The notes: generated from the letters alone by a model not told the origin. A DNA stretch of 64,000 bases from Microbacterium profundi (GCF_000763375.1 NZ_JPSY01000002.1:186001-250000); one strand, 5' to 3'; numbered from the stretch's first letter, positions 1 through 9,503 are shown. Numbers and translations: made by a program.

Positions 1-31
1 ATGCCGGATCTCACAGGACGGGAGCGGATCA

Positions 32-1387
32 ATGCCGGGAAACCTCAGCGTCGAGCAGTTGGACGAAGCGATCGCGAACGGCGAGATCGACACCGTGATC
101 GTCGCGTTCGGCGACGCGCAGGGCCGACTCACCGGAAAGCGCATCTCCGCGCGGCTGTTCCGCGAGGAGGTCCTCGACCATGGCGCCGAATCCTGCGACT
201 ACCTGCTTTCGGTCGACGTCGATGTGAACACCATGGACGGTTACGCGATGTCGAGTTGGGACAAGGGGTACGGCGACATGGTGCTTCGTCCGGATCCGGC
301 GACGCTCCGGCGGATCCCGTGGATCGAAGGTTCGGCGCTGGTGATGGCAGACCTCGTCTGGGGCGACGGGCGTCCGGTCGCGCCCTCGCCGCGCGCCATC
401 CTCGACCGGCAGCGCGACCGCCTCGCCGAGCGGGGCTGGACCGCGTTCAGCGGCACCGAGCTCGAGTTCATCGTGTTCGACGACACCTATCGCGAAGCCT
501 GGGCGCGCAAGTACGAGGGGCTCACGCCCTCGACCGACTACAACGTCGACTACAACCTGCTCGCCACCACACGCCTGGAGCCGCTGCTGCGTGACATCCG
601 CAACAGCATGGACGCTGCCGGCATGTACAACGAAGGCGTGAAGGGGGAGTGCAACCTCGGCCAGCAGGAGATCGCGTTCCGCTTCGCCGAAGTGCGCGAG
701 ACGGCCGACCAGCACACGATCTACAAGAACGGGGCGAAGGAGATCGCGGAGCAGCACGGAAAGTCGCTCACCTTCATGGCGAAGTTCAACGAGCGTGAGG
801 GCAACAGCTGCCACATCCACCTGTCGGTCCGGGGTGCCGACGGCGGGGCTGTCATGGCTGGCGACGGTGCACACGGCTTCAGTCCGCTGATGGAGCACTG
901 GATCGCAGGCATCCTCGCGACGATGCGCGAGTTCACACTTCTCTACGCACCAACCATCAACTCCTACAAGCGCTTCGCCGACGGGAGCTTCGCGCCGACC
1001 GGCGTGGCCTGGGGAATCGACAATCGAACCTGCGCTCTGCGCGTGATCGGTCACGGCCCGTCGCTCCGAGTGGAGAACAGGGTTCCGGGAGGCGACGTGA
1101 ATCCGTACCTCGGCATCTCAGCGATCATCGCCGGAGGCCTGCACGGGATCGAGAACGAGTTGGAGCTTCCCCCACGGCTGGAAGGGTCCGCCTATACGGC
1201 CGAGGTGGAGCATCTGCCGACGACGCTGCGTGAGGCCGCACGGCTGTTCAGCGAGTCGACGGTCGCTCGCGCCGCGTTCGGCGACGACGTGGTCGAGCAC
1301 TATCTGAACCAGGCGCGCATCGAGGTGGCGGCCTTCGATGCCGCCGTCACAGACTGGGAGCGCATCCGTGGTTTCGAACGGCTCTGA
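32..1387 (+). CDS. Glutamine synthetase family protein (gamma-glutamyl-amine ligase type)
   Basis: A 451-residue glutamine-synthetase fold enzyme. It shows the N-terminal beta-grasp and the catalytic domain signatures GTELEFIVFD, KGECNLGQQEI, FNEREGNSCHIHLSV, NSYKRF and NRTCALRV, which form the metal and ATP sites. Its cytosolic neighbours, a gamma-glutamyl hydrolase and an aldehyde dehydrogenase, match a Puu-like pathway, so it more likely joins glutamate to a primary amine or polyamine than makes glutamine. The ATG follows a GGAG-like ribosome site at about 20-24. The next gene starts inside its last 20 bases. The exact amine cannot be read from the sequence. Confidence 0.88.
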   Translation: MPGNLSVEQLDEAIANGEIDTVIVAFGDAQGRLTGKRISARLFREEVLDHGAESCDYLLSVDVDVNTMDGYAMSSWDKGYGDMVLRPDPATLRRIPWIEGSALVMADLVWGDGRPVAPSPRAILDRQRDRLAERGWTAFSGTELEFIVFDDTYREAWARKYEGLTPSTDYNVDYNLLATTRLEPLLRDIRNSMDAAGMYNEGVKGECNLGQQEIAFRFAEVRETADQHTIYKNGAKEIAEQHGKSLTFMAKFNEREGNSCHIHLSVRGADGGAVMAGDGAHGFSPLMEHWIAGILATMREFTLLYAPTINSYKRFADGSFAPTGVAWGIDNRTCALRVIGHGPSLRVENRVPGGDVNPYLGISAIIAGGLHGIENELELPPRLEGSAYTAEVEHLPTTLREAARLFSESTVARAAFGDDVVEHYLNQARIEVAAFDAAVTDWERIRGFERL

Positions 1388-2123
1388 AGACGCGGTCCGG
1401 CCGTTGATCGGCGTCACGACCTACCTGGAACGCGCGCAGCAAGGGGTGTGGGACGTGAGGGCGTCGTTCCTTCCCGCACAGTACCTGACGAGTGTCACGT
1501 CGTCCGGCGGCATCGCGATGCTGTTGCCTCCGCAGGACGAGACCACGGCGGATGCTGCGATCGCCGGGCTGCACGGGCTCATCCTCACCGGCGGCGCCGA
1601 TGTGCAGCCGGAGTTGTACGGTGACGAACGGCATCCGTCGACCGACGCGGCGCGCACTGATCGCGACGCCTGGGAGCTTGCGCTGTTCCACGCCGCTGAG
1701 CGGCGGCAGATGCCGGTGCTCGCCATCTGCCGCGGGCTGCAGCTCGTCAACGTGGCGCGGGGCGGGTCACTGCAGCAGCATCTGCCGGAATCCCTCGGCA
1801 CCGATCGATACAAGCTCGGCGGGGGAGTGTTCGCCGAGAACGAGGTGACGGTGGCCACCGGCACGAGACTCGCAGGAATTCTGGGAGACGGCGGGTTGCG
1901 CGTTCACAGCTATCACCACCAGGGGGTCGATCGCCTGGGAGACGGCCTCGTCGTCTCCGCGCGCACCGACGACGGCCTGGTACAGGCGGTCGAGGACTCC
2001 GCGAACGGCTACCTCGTCGGTGTGCAATGGCATCCCGAAGAGAACGCGGAGAACCGACGGCTGTTCGAAGACCTCGTGGCGCAGGCGCGCGAGTTCGCCC
2101 ACTCGGAGAAGGAGGCGCGATGA
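1368..2123 (+). CDS. Gamma-glutamyl-gamma-aminobutyrate hydrolase-like class I amidotransferase (PuuD type)
   Basis: A peptidase C26-type hydrolase of about 251 residues that should cleave gamma-glutamyl amides made or oxidised by the neighbouring enzymes. Visible motifs are LILTGGADVQPELYG, the nucleophile elbow AICRGLQLVN with the catalytic Cys, and VQWHPEEN with the catalytic His and Glu. I chose the GTG at 1368, giving VSNGSEDAVRPLIGVTTYL, because it overlaps the ligase gene only slightly; an ATG at 1338 is also in frame. The stop overlaps the next start (ATGA), so translation is probably coupled. Confidence 0.85.
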   Translation: MVSNGSEDAVRPLIGVTTYLERAQQGVWDVRASFLPAQYLTSVTSSGGIAMLLPPQDETTADAAIAGLHGLILTGGADVQPELYGDERHPSTDAARTDRDAWELALFHAAERRQMPVLAICRGLQLVNVARGGSLQQHLPESLGTDRYKLGGGVFAENEVTVATGTRLAGILGDGGLRVHSYHHQGVDRLGDGLVVSARTDDGLVQAVEDSANGYLVGVQWHPEENAENRRLFEDLVAQAREFAHSEKEAR

Positions 2124-3475
2124 GCGCGTTCACAGTGATCGACCCGTCCACGGGGACACCCATTCGCGACGTGCCGCGAGCCGGCGTGGAGGATGTGGAT
2201 GCCGCCGTCGCACGTGCCGTCGTGGCGCAGCGCACCTGGGCGGCTCTTGCTCCGGTCGCCCGCGCCGACGCGCTGCGGTCGTTCGCAAGGCGCATCGAGA
2301 CTGCGGTGGAGGAACTCGCGCAACTCGAGGTACGCAACTCCGGGCATCCGATCAGCGCCGCGCGCTGGGAAGCCGGCCACGTCGCACAGGTGCTCAACTA
2401 CTACTCCGCAGATCCGGAGCGCCTCTCAGGGCGGCAGATCCCGGTGGCGGGCGGCCTCGATGTCACCTTCCACGAGGCATACGGCGTGATCGGTGTGATC
2501 GTGCCGTGGAACTTCCCGATGACGATCGCGGCCTGGGCCTTCGCGCCCGCCCTTGCAGCAGGCAATGCCGTGGTCCTCAAGCCCGCTGAACTCACACCGC
2601 TCACGGCGATCCGGTTGGGTGAGCTCGCGCGGGAGTCGGGTCTTCCCGACGGGCTCTTCCAGGTCGTCACGGGCTCCGGTTCCGTCGTCGGGCAGCGCCT
2701 CGTCGCGCATCCGGACGTTCGCAAGATCGTCTTCACCGGATCCACCGAGGTCGGAGTCGACGTCGCCGCCGGCTGCGCGCGGGCACTCAAGCCCGTCACG
2801 CTCGAGCTCGGCGGCAAGTCGGCGAACATCGTGTTCGAAGACGCTGATCTCGAGAAGGCGGCAGCGGCCGTGCCTGGGTCGGTGTTCGACAACGCCGGAC
2901 AGGACTGCTGTGCACGCAGCAGGCTGCTCGTGCAGCGCAGCGTCTACGACCGCTTCCTCGAACTGCTCGAGCCTGCCGTTCAGAAGTGGAGGGTCGGGCA
3001 CCCGGGCGACGAAGCAACCGACATGGGGCCGCTCATCTCGGCGGGGCATCGCGATACTGTCGCATCCTTCCTCGACGGCGCGAACGTGGCGTTCAGGGGA
3101 AGCGCGCCGAGCGGGGACGGCTTCTGGTTCGCCCCCGCTGTGGTGATCGCCCAGCCCGGAGACAGAGTCGCCAGGGAGGAGATCTTCGGGCCGGTGGTCT
3201 CCGTGCTGCCGTTCGAAGACGAAGCCGATGGCATCCGCCTCGCCAACGACACCGTCTACGGTCTGGCAGGTTCTGTGTGGACGGAGAACCTCGGCCGAGC
3301 CGTGCGCGTCACGAGGGGAGTGGATGCCGGTGTGCTGTCGGTGAACTCGCATTCCTCCGTGCGCTACGCCACTCCGTTCGGAGGCATGAAGGCCTCCGGC
3401 CTCGGGCGAGAGCTCGGCCCGGATGCCGCGGAGCACTTCACACAGACGAAGAACGTCTTCTTCGCGACCGACTGA
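2120..3475 (+). CDS. NAD(P)-dependent aldehyde dehydrogenase
   Basis: A 451-residue aldehyde dehydrogenase, slightly short for the family (usually 470-500) but with all landmarks: VPWNFPMTI, the KPAELTP cofactor motif, FTGSTEVG, the general-base Glu in LELGGKSAN and the nucleophile in NAGQDCCARSR. In this operon it would oxidise a (gamma-glutamyl)aminoaldehyde to the acid, like PuuC. GAAGGAGG at 2108-2115 decides the ATG at 2120, which overlaps the previous stop. It closely resembles the ALDH at 36899 (shared NxGQDCCARSR and LELGGKSAN), suggesting parallel pathways. Confidence 0.9.
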   Translation: MSAFTVIDPSTGTPIRDVPRAGVEDVDAAVARAVVAQRTWAALAPVARADALRSFARRIETAVEELAQLEVRNSGHPISAARWEAGHVAQVLNYYSADPERLSGRQIPVAGGLDVTFHEAYGVIGVIVPWNFPMTIAAWAFAPALAAGNAVVLKPAELTPLTAIRLGELARESGLPDGLFQVVTGSGSVVGQRLVAHPDVRKIVFTGSTEVGVDVAAGCARALKPVTLELGGKSANIVFEDADLEKAAAAVPGSVFDNAGQDCCARSRLLVQRSVYDRFLELLEPAVQKWRVGHPGDEATDMGPLISAGHRDTVASFLDGANVAFRGSAPSGDGFWFAPAVVIAQPGDRVAREEIFGPVVSVLPFEDEADGIRLANDTVYGLAGSVWTENLGRAVRVTRGVDAGVLSVNSHSSVRYATPFGGMKASGLGRELGPDAAEHFTQTKNVFFATD

Positions 3476-3510
3476 TACCGACCCTCCACTCGCATCGAAG
3501 GAACCTGCAC

Positions 3511-4290
3511 ATGAGCATCGATCTGACTCAGCGTCTCAAGGATCGCGTCGCGATCATCACCGGGGGTGCCGGCGGCATCGGCTTCGCCACGGCACGCCGA
3601 TTCGCCGCTGAAGGGGCCTTCGTCGTCATCGCCGACATGGATCCGGAAACCGGCGAGGCCGCTGCGGCCGAGATCGGGGGTGCGTTCCGCCCGGTCGACG
3701 TGGCCGATGAGGCGAAGGTGAACGCGCTGTTCGACGGCGTCGCGGCCGAGTTCGGACGCATCGACATCGCGTTCAACAACGCGGGCATCTCCCCGGCGTC
3801 CGATGATTCGATCGAGACCACCGAGTTGCCGGCCTGGAACCTCGTGCAGGACGTCAATCTGAAGAGCGTCTATCTGTGCAGTCGGGCGGCGCTGCGGCAC
3901 ATGGTGCCAGCAGGCAGAGGGTCGATCATCAACACGGCGTCCTTCGTCGCGCTGCTGGGATCTGCGACCTCGCAGATCAGCTACACGGCCTCGAAGGGCG
4001 GCGTATTGGCGATGTCGCGCGAACTCGGAGTGCAGTTCGCGCGACAGGGCATCCGCGTCAACGCCTTGTGCCCCGGTCCCGTCAACACCCCGCTGCTGCA
4101 GGAGCTCTTCGCCAAGGATCCCGAACGCGCCCAGCGGCGGCTCGTGCACGTGCCGATGGGCCGGTTCGCCGAGCCGGAGGAGCTGGCGGCAGCGGTCGCA
4201 TTCCTCGCGTCGGACGATGCCTCGTTCATCACAGCAAGTGCGTTCGTGGTTGACGGCGGCATCAGCAACGCCTACGTCACGCCGCTGTGA
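3511..4290 (+). CDS. SDR family oxidoreductase
   Basis: A 259-residue classical short-chain dehydrogenase. The Rossmann motif TGGAGGIG lies at about residues 18-25, NNAG in the middle, and the catalytic Ser with YTASKGG (Tyr-x-x-x-Lys) at about 160-175. The acidic residue after strand 2 (IADMD) suggests NAD(H). It is the fourth gene of the amine-type operon, 35 bases after the ALDH, and probably oxidises a hydroxyl or reduces a carbonyl in the same route. The substrate is unknown. Confidence 0.88.
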   Translation: MSIDLTQRLKDRVAIITGGAGGIGFATARRFAAEGAFVVIADMDPETGEAAAAEIGGAFRPVDVADEAKVNALFDGVAAEFGRIDIAFNNAGISPASDDSIETTELPAWNLVQDVNLKSVYLCSRAALRHMVPAGRGSIINTASFVALLGSATSQISYTASKGGVLAMSRELGVQFARQGIRVNALCPGPVNTPLLQELFAKDPERAQRRLVHVPMGRFAEPEELAAAVAFLASDDASFITASAFVVDGGISNAYVTPL

Positions 4291-4314
4291 CCGGACGCGC
4301 TCTGAGAGACTGAG

Positions 4315-5046
4315 ATGGTGAGTGAGAATCCTTCGGAGCGCGACCTCGTCGAGGTGCGCAAGGCCGTGTTCCGGCCGCTTCGCCGGGGCAACACGCTGGA
4401 AGACACCGTCGCACGGCTCGTGCAGACCGTGAGACTCGGTGTGGTGGCACCCGGTGCCTCGCTCCCGCCGGAGCGCGAGCTCGCGGCAGCGTACGGCGTC
4501 AGCCGCGACACGGTGCGTGAGGCGATCCGCGAACTTGCGGATGCCGGATACCTCGAACCCCGCCGCGGACGATACGGCGGCACCTTCGTAGCCGATCCGC
4601 TGCCGGTGCCGGCGGACGCGGGGCATGTGGATCCCGCCGATCTTGACGATGTGCTGGGGCTGAGATCGGTGCTGGAGAGCGGCTCGGCGCGAGCCGCGGC
4701 CGGCCGCGCACTGGACGCGGAGGTGAGATCGCGACTGTGGGCACGGCACGAAGCCGCCCTGCCCGCCGGGCCGGAGGAGTATCGCCGACTGGACACCCTC
4801 CTGCACCTCGAGATCGCCGAAGCCGCCGGCATCTCGTCGCTCGTCGCACTCGTGGCGGAGAATCGTGCGCGCATCAACGCCTGGCTGGACACGTTTCCCC
4901 TGCTCCCGCGCAACATCGAGCATTCCGGTATGCAGCACGAACAGATCATCACTGCGATCCTGATGGGCCAGCCGGATGCCGCGGAGGATGCGATGCGCGA
5001 TCACCTGGCCGGCTCCGAGGCACTGCTGCGCGGCTTTCTCGCTTAG
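4315..5046 (+). CDS. FadR/GntR family transcriptional regulator
   Basis: A 243-residue repressor-type protein. The N-terminal winged helix has the GntR signature LPPERELAAAYGVSRDTVREAIRELADAGYL at about residues 45-80 (quoted in parts: LPPERELA, SRDTVREAI). The C-terminal FCD-type all-helical ligand domain includes LDTLLHLEIAEAAG and HEQIITAI. It lies just downstream of the gamma-glutamylation genes on the same strand and most likely controls them. It overlaps the convergent acyl-CoA dehydrogenase gene by four bases. A GTG at 4318 is an alternative start. Confidence 0.87.
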   Translation: MVSENPSERDLVEVRKAVFRPLRRGNTLEDTVARLVQTVRLGVVAPGASLPPERELAAAYGVSRDTVREAIRELADAGYLEPRRGRYGGTFVADPLPVPADAGHVDPADLDDVLGLRSVLESGSARAAAGRALDAEVRSRLWARHEAALPAGPEEYRRLDTLLHLEIAEAAGISSLVALVAENRARINAWLDTFPLLPRNIEHSGMQHEQIITAILMGQPDAAEDAMRDHLAGSEALLRGFLA

Positions 5047-6197
5047 TTCTCCAGCGGGCCGAGCAGTGCGCTCGCCGCGGTCGAGTGCGCCGACTCCGGG
5101 TCAGAGGGGTGGAACATGCCCGCGAGCACGTCGCGGTACAGCCGCGAGAGCTCGTTGGAGGAGAAGTACGAGCCGCCACCGGCGGTGAGGATCGCCTCGT
5201 CGACGACGTGCTTCGCCATCACGACCGCCCGGTGCTTGGTGCCCGACAGCAGCGTGAACCAGCGCGCGCCGTTGTCGGCCTGCTCGTCGACGTCACGCGC
5301 GAGCGCCGCGATCTGCGGGGGAAGCGCGTCGTACGCCAGGCTCATGTCCGCGATGCGCCAGCGGATGTCGGGATCCTGGCTGTACGTCAGTCCGGTCTTC
5401 TTCGAGGTCCGCTTCTGCACGGTCTCCACCGCGAGATCCAGCGCGCGACGGGCGATGCCCGTGTAGACCGAGGCGAGCAGCAGCTCGAAGACGCTGAAGA
5501 TGCCGAAGATGATCGGGTCGGGGCTCGGACCAGGATCGATGCGACGCACCACGTGCTCTGGCGCGGCGACCGCGCCGTCCAGCCGGGTGGTGCGGCTCTG
5601 CGTCGCGCGCATGCCGAGGGTGTCCCAGTCATCGCTCGTGGTGACGGCATCCGTGCGATCGATGAACGCGAACACGAGCTTGGGTGCATCGGGGCTCGTG
5701 GTGTCGAGGCCGTGCAGACCGAGCCTGGTCCACACCGGAGCGAGCGAGGTGAAGATCTTCGTGCCGGTGAACGCGTAACCGTCGCCCTGCGGCACGGCGG
5801 CCGTGTCACTGCCGAACAGGACGAGGTCGTTGCCGCCCTCGCTGATCCCGAATGCGAAGACCTCGCCGCGGGTCGCGCCGTCCTGCACGAACTCCATGCC
5901 GGGCACGCCGCGGTCGCTGAACACCTTCGCGACGCCGGTCCACACCAGGTGCATGTTGATCGCGAGGGCAGTGGCGGGTGCCGCGGTCGCAAGACGCTGC
6001 TGCAGCACAGCGGCCTGCTCGAGCCCGAGACCAGCGCCGCCGCGCTCGGCCGGGACGAGGATCCTCAGGTATCCGGCATCCCGAAGCTCTTCCAGATCCC
6101 GTTCCGGGAAGGTGTTCTCCCGATCATGGATGGGCGCGCGTTCCCGGATGCGGTCGAGCAGGTCGTCGGGCAGATAAGCCTTCGGGTCGAAAGTCAC
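5043..6197 (-). CDS. Acyl-CoA dehydrogenase family protein
   Basis: A 384-residue flavoprotein of the acyl-CoA dehydrogenase fold: N-terminal helical domain (LRDAGYLRILVPAERGGAGL), a middle beta domain (FAFGISEGGNDL, GTKIFTSLA) and a C-terminal helical bundle (GIARRALDLAVETVQKR). FAD-dependent oxidation or desulfurisation is expected, but the substrate is unclear. An unusually long frame extends upstream, but the GTG at 6197, preceded by GGAGGGAG and overlapping the hydrolase stop (GTGA), is the best start. It is the last gene of a four-gene leftward operon. Confidence 0.85.
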   Translation of the reverse strand: MTFDPKAYLPDDLLDRIRERAPIHDRENTFPERDLEELRDAGYLRILVPAERGGAGLGLEQAAVLQQRLATAAPATALAINMHLVWTGVAKVFSDRGVPGMEFVQDGATRGEVFAFGISEGGNDLVLFGSDTAAVPQGDGYAFTGTKIFTSLAPVWTRLGLHGLDTTSPDAPKLVFAFIDRTDAVTTSDDWDTLGMRATQSRTTRLDGAVAAPEHVVRRIDPGPSPDPIIFGIFSVFELLLASVYTGIARRALDLAVETVQKRTSKKTGLTYSQDPDIRWRIADMSLAYDALPPQIAALARDVDEQADNGARWFTLLSGTKHRAVVMAKHVVDEAILTAGGGSYFSSNELSRLYRDVLAGMFHPSDPESAHSTAASALLGPLEN

Positions 6198-6985
6198 TTC
6201 GACTCCCTCCGGTCGCTCAGTACATCGCATGACAGTGCCTCCAGCAGTTGGCGGATGGTCTCGTCGGGCTCGTCGCGGTGCGGGGAGTGACCTGCTCCGG
6301 CGACGATCGACATCGAGATGTTCTCGTTCGTCGAGAGGACCCCGTCGGCCACCTGCCCCGTGAACAGGCTGTACACCTCGGGGTCGGCGCCGATGATGTG
6401 CGTCGGGACGGTGAGCATCGCGGCATCCGCTCGCACATCCCAAGGCTGGTTCTGTGCGCTCGTCTGCTCGACCGCCCACCTGCTCGCCCGCACCACGGCG
6501 TCGACCTTGAGCTCCAACTCCTGCGGATGCCAGTGCGGATGCTCTTCCCGCACGACCTCGATCCGGTTGTCGGCGAATGCGCGTTCCTGGCTGCGACGCA
6601 CGATCGACGCGTTCTTCCCGTCGACGAGGATGGCGGGGTCGATCAGGACGAGCCTGCTCGTCCAGTGAGGATCGGATGCCGCGGCCACGGTGCTCGCGGC
6701 ACCGCCGAGCGAGTGACCGATGACGGCATCCCACGCACCTCCCCGCGCGGGGGAGAGGGCGGCGAGGTCGGCGGCATAGGCGCCCACGGTGTAGTCCAGG
6801 GCGCGGGGCGCGTCGCCGTGGCCGCGGAGGTCTGCGGCGACGGCGTGCCATCCGGCGTTCGCGAGCGCATCGCCCAGGCGCCACATGAGTGCGGCGGAGG
6901 AGCCGAGACCGTGCACGAGCAGGGCGGTGCTGTTGGCGTCGGGATTCCCCCAGGAGATTCGGGGGAGCTGGACGGGAGCAGGCAT
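6194..6985 (-). CDS. Alpha/beta-fold hydrolase
   Basis: A 263-residue alpha/beta hydrolase. LVHGLGSSA forms the oxyanion hole near residue 25, GHSLGGAAS carries the nucleophile Ser near residue 92, and GAGHSPHRDEPD holds the catalytic His near the C-terminus. It is a cytosolic esterase- or lactonase-like enzyme with unknown substrate. It is translationally coupled to the acyl-CoA dehydrogenase gene. The start is the ATG at 6985, close downstream of the sugar kinase gene on the same strand. Confidence 0.85.
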   Translation of the reverse strand: MPAPVQLPRISWGNPDANSTALLVHGLGSSAALMWRLGDALANAGWHAVAADLRGHGDAPRALDYTVGAYAADLAALSPARGGAWDAVIGHSLGGAASTVAAASDPHWTSRLVLIDPAILVDGKNASIVRRSQERAFADNRIEVVREEHPHWHPQELELKVDAVVRASRWAVEQTSAQNQPWDVRADAAMLTVPTHIIGADPEVYSLFTGQVADGVLSTNENISMSIVAGAGHSPHRDEPDETIRQLLEALSCDVLSDRRESK

Positions 6986-7004
6986 GTCTTCAGCCTACGA
7001 GTGA

Positions 7005-7931
7005 TCAGTCGATGGGCGGCATGTCCGCGGCGATCGTGAGTACGCGCTCGGCCGCGATGTGCCCTGCGGACAGACGCTCGGCGAGCGGCTTGCCCTCGAG
7101 CGTCGCCGCGAGGAACCCGCTCGCGAACGCGTCGCCGGCGCCCACGGGCTCGACGACATCGACAACTGGGGCAGGCACGAACACCGGGTGGGCATCGCCG
7201 TGGAAGGCCGTGGCGCCCACGTCGCCGTCCTTCACGACGAGCAGGTCGCAGTCGGGCAGGAAGGCACGGATCTCCTCCGCCGTCGACGTGCCCCAGATCC
7301 TTTCGGCCTCGTCGCGGCCGACCAGTGTGATGTCGGCGGCGTTCGCCAGGCGGGCGAGAGTGGCCGCGGCATCCTCCATCGACCACAGCGCGCGGCGGTC
7401 GTTCACGTCGAACGAGACCAGCGCACCGGCGGTGCGCGCATCTTCGAACAGCCGATCGACCATGTCGCGGGTGGACGGCGAGAGTGCGGGGGTGATGCCG
7501 GTGGTGTGCACGATCCTCACACCGGCGAGTCGCTCTGCGGACAGCATCCCCGGCGCCATGCGCGAGGCAGCCGACCCCCGGCGGTAGTAGTAGACGGACG
7601 AGCCCTCAGCGGCCGGATCCTTGAACATCACGCCGGTGGGGGCATCCTGGTCGAGTTCAACCCACAGTTCGATACCGCGTCGGGTCAGCTCCGACGAGAT
7701 GCGAACGCCGAGCGGATCGTCGCCGAGGCGGGACGCCCAGACGGCGTGGTGCCCTGCCGCGGCGAGCCCCGCGGTCACGTTCGACTCGGCGCCGGCGAGA
7801 CCGAGGGAGGCTTCGTGCGCGTCGGCGAGCGCAGCATCCGTCGGGGTGATCAGCGCCATCGTCTCGCCGATGCACACCACCTCTGGAGCCTGGTCGGGCG
7901 GGCGTGCGCCTGGAAGGGAGGGGATGCTCAT
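7005..7931 (-). CDS. PfkB family carbohydrate kinase (2-keto-3-deoxygluconate kinase-like)
   Basis: A 308-residue ribokinase-fold sugar kinase. It opens with VVCIGETMALI, has the GGAESNVTAGLA-type substrate region (here GLAGAESNVTAGLA) near residue 50 and ends with the PfkB signature VEPVGAGDAFASGF containing the catalytic Asp. The pattern resembles KdgK, which phosphorylates 2-keto-3-deoxygluconate, but ribokinase-like specificity is possible. Its ATG overlaps the MFS transporter stop (ATGA), suggesting that the transporter imports its sugar or sugar acid. Confidence 0.85.
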   Translation of the reverse strand: MSIPSLPGARPPDQAPEVVCIGETMALITPTDAALADAHEASLGLAGAESNVTAGLAAAGHHAVWASRLGDDPLGVRISSELTRRGIELWVELDQDAPTGVMFKDPAAEGSSVYYYRRGSAASRMAPGMLSAERLAGVRIVHTTGITPALSPSTRDMVDRLFEDARTAGALVSFDVNDRRALWSMEDAAATLARLANAADITLVGRDEAERIWGTSTAEEIRAFLPDCDLLVVKDGDVGATAFHGDAHPVFVPAPVVDVVEPVGAGDAFASGFLAATLEGKPLAERLSAGHIAAERVLTIAADMPPID

Positions 7932-9139
7932 GAAGGGGTGACCGCCACTGGTTCGGTGTCAGGGAAGGGACTGGGATCGCGATCGCGCAGATCGGGCAGA
8001 GCCCGAACGAAGATCACGGAGACCGTCACACCGACGATAGCGAACAGCACGGCGGCCAGATACGCGCCCTGCGGTCCGCCCGTGCCGTCGACGAGGAATC
8101 CGGCGATGGCGGAGCCTGCGGCGGCGCCGATCAGCTGACCGGTGCCGGCCCACCCGAACGCCTCGGCCGTCTCGCTGAACTTCACGCTCGCGGTGGTGAT
8201 GGCGAAGAGCACGGCGAGGGCAGGGGCGACGCCGAGCCCGGCGAGGAACAGCGCGCCGCCCAGCCAGTAAGCATTGAGCATGACCATGGTGAGTGCGAGG
8301 CCAACGGTGACGATGATGAGGCGTCGCGCCATCGCCCAGGGGCCGATCGGGATGTGGCCGAAGGAAAGTCCTCCGACCAGGCTGCCGCAGGCGAAGATAC
8401 CGAGCACGACTCCGGCCTGAAGGCTGCCGTGCTCGAAGGTGGCGACGACGCCGACCTCCACGGCCGAACACGCACCGATCACGAGGAACCCGATCGCGGT
8501 GGCGAGCGCCACCGGTGGCTTGAGGAGCACACGGCCCAGGGCCCGGCGGCTGCGGGGGATGCGCACGCGACCCACCTCAGGGCTGAGGATGAACCACCCG
8601 CATCCGAGCACCAGGACGATCGCCACGAGGATGAGGCCCTCTGTCGTGCCGATCTGCGTCGACACCAGGGTGATGGCCACCGGCGCGAGGATCCAGATGA
8701 TCTCCTGCAGCGAGGCGTCGAGCGAGAACAGCGGCGTCAGCTGGGAGGAATTGACGAGCTTCGGGTAGATGGTGCGCACGGCTGATTGGATCGGCGGAGT
8801 GGACAGGCCGGCTATGAGTCCGAACGCCATGTAGCCGGCGACGTTCAGCGGCAGCAGGCCGAGCGCGAGCACAGCGAGCGTGCAGATCGCGGCGGTCAGG
8901 GTGAGGACCCTGCGCATGCCCCACGCGCCCATCCAGCGGCTCGTGACGGGGCCGGAGACGGCTTGGCCGACGGACGTCGCGGCGAGGACGAGCCCGGCGG
9001 AGCCGTATGACCCGGTCTGCTGTTCGACATGCAGGAGGATGGCCAACGATGCCATGCCGCTGGGGAAGCGCGCCGTCAGTTGAGCGGCGATCATGCGCCC
9101 CACCCCAGGGGTGCGAAGAAGGTCCCGATATCCCGCCAC
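7928..9139 (-). CDS. MFS transporter
   Basis: A 403-residue, strongly hydrophobic membrane protein with about 12 predicted transmembrane helices, for example SYGSAGLVLAATSVGQAVSG, VLGIFACGSLVGGLSFG and AVLFAIVGVTVSVIFV. There is no ABC or phosphotransferase signature. It heads the leftward operon with the PfkB kinase, hydrolase and acyl-CoA dehydrogenase. A GTG at 9139 is used as the start. Uptake of a sugar-type substrate is inferred only from the adjacent kinase; efflux is also possible. Confidence 0.82.
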   Translation of the reverse strand: MAGYRDLLRTPGVGRMIAAQLTARFPSGMASLAILLHVEQQTGSYGSAGLVLAATSVGQAVSGPVTSRWMGAWGMRRVLTLTAAICTLAVLALGLLPLNVAGYMAFGLIAGLSTPPIQSAVRTIYPKLVNSSQLTPLFSLDASLQEIIWILAPVAITLVSTQIGTTEGLILVAIVLVLGCGWFILSPEVGRVRIPRSRRALGRVLLKPPVALATAIGFLVIGACSAVEVGVVATFEHGSLQAGVVLGIFACGSLVGGLSFGHIPIGPWAMARRLIIVTVGLALTMVMLNAYWLGGALFLAGLGVAPALAVLFAITTASVKFSETAEAFGWAGTGQLIGAAAGSAIAGFLVDGTGGPQGAYLAAVLFAIVGVTVSVIFVRALPDLRDRDPSPFPDTEPVAVTPS

Positions 9140-9503
9140 GGCACAACGCTACCCGGGTCGCGGGAGGTGCTGTGCAGGGGCGTGCTCACGACACGCCGCG
9201 ACACGCCGGAGAGTGTTCTCCACAGGAAATCGGATGTCCGAACCCCCGCGTAGCGTGCGGCCTGTGGATGGATCTCCGAAGACGACCTGAGAACCGCGAG
9301 ATCATGCGCTTCGCGACCTCCGAAACGAGTTCGCGATCTGTGGATGAAACGGTGGACAACCTGTGTTGTATCAGTGGAGAGCGGTGGAAAACTACACGGA
9401 TGTAACTACTAGCCCTTGTGGTCACCCGCAATGTCCGTACCCATATGTAGTATTGAACTCCCGGCGGGGGGTCTGCCGGAAAATTCTGATCTGAGGGGAA
9501 AAA
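9140..9503. other. Divergent intergenic region upstream of nrdH
   Basis: About 360 bases without a convincing gene lie between the leftward MFS gene and the rightward nrd operon, so both promoters must be here. It contains ACAAC-CTGT-GTTGT at 9356-9369, a possible NrdR-like site at 9438-9453 and a purine-rich ribosome site (GAGGGGAAAAA, about 9493-9503) directly before nrdH. Confidence 0.6.
9438..9453 (+). promoter_or_regulatory. Possible NrdR box
   Basis: TACCCATATGTAGTAT partly matches the known NrdR consensus ACACWATATATWGTGT (about 10 of 16 positions, with the central ATAT kept). NrdR boxes normally occur as spaced pairs upstream of nrd operons. No clear second box at the right spacing was seen, so the call is weak. 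TAGTAT inside it could also serve as a -10 element. Confidence 0.25.

Noticed and set aside
29..1054. Long open frame antisense to the first glutamine-synthetase-like gene
   Set aside because: It mirrors codon bias of the real gene, has no ribosome site and no domain pattern.
3364..5004. 546-codon antisense frame across the SDR and GntR genes
   Set aside because: Spans two clear genes on the other strand and has shadow composition.
6198..6884. N-terminal extension of the acyl-CoA dehydrogenase frame
   Set aside because: Arg-rich shadow of the alpha/beta hydrolase gene; GTG 6197 with GGAGGGAG is a better start.
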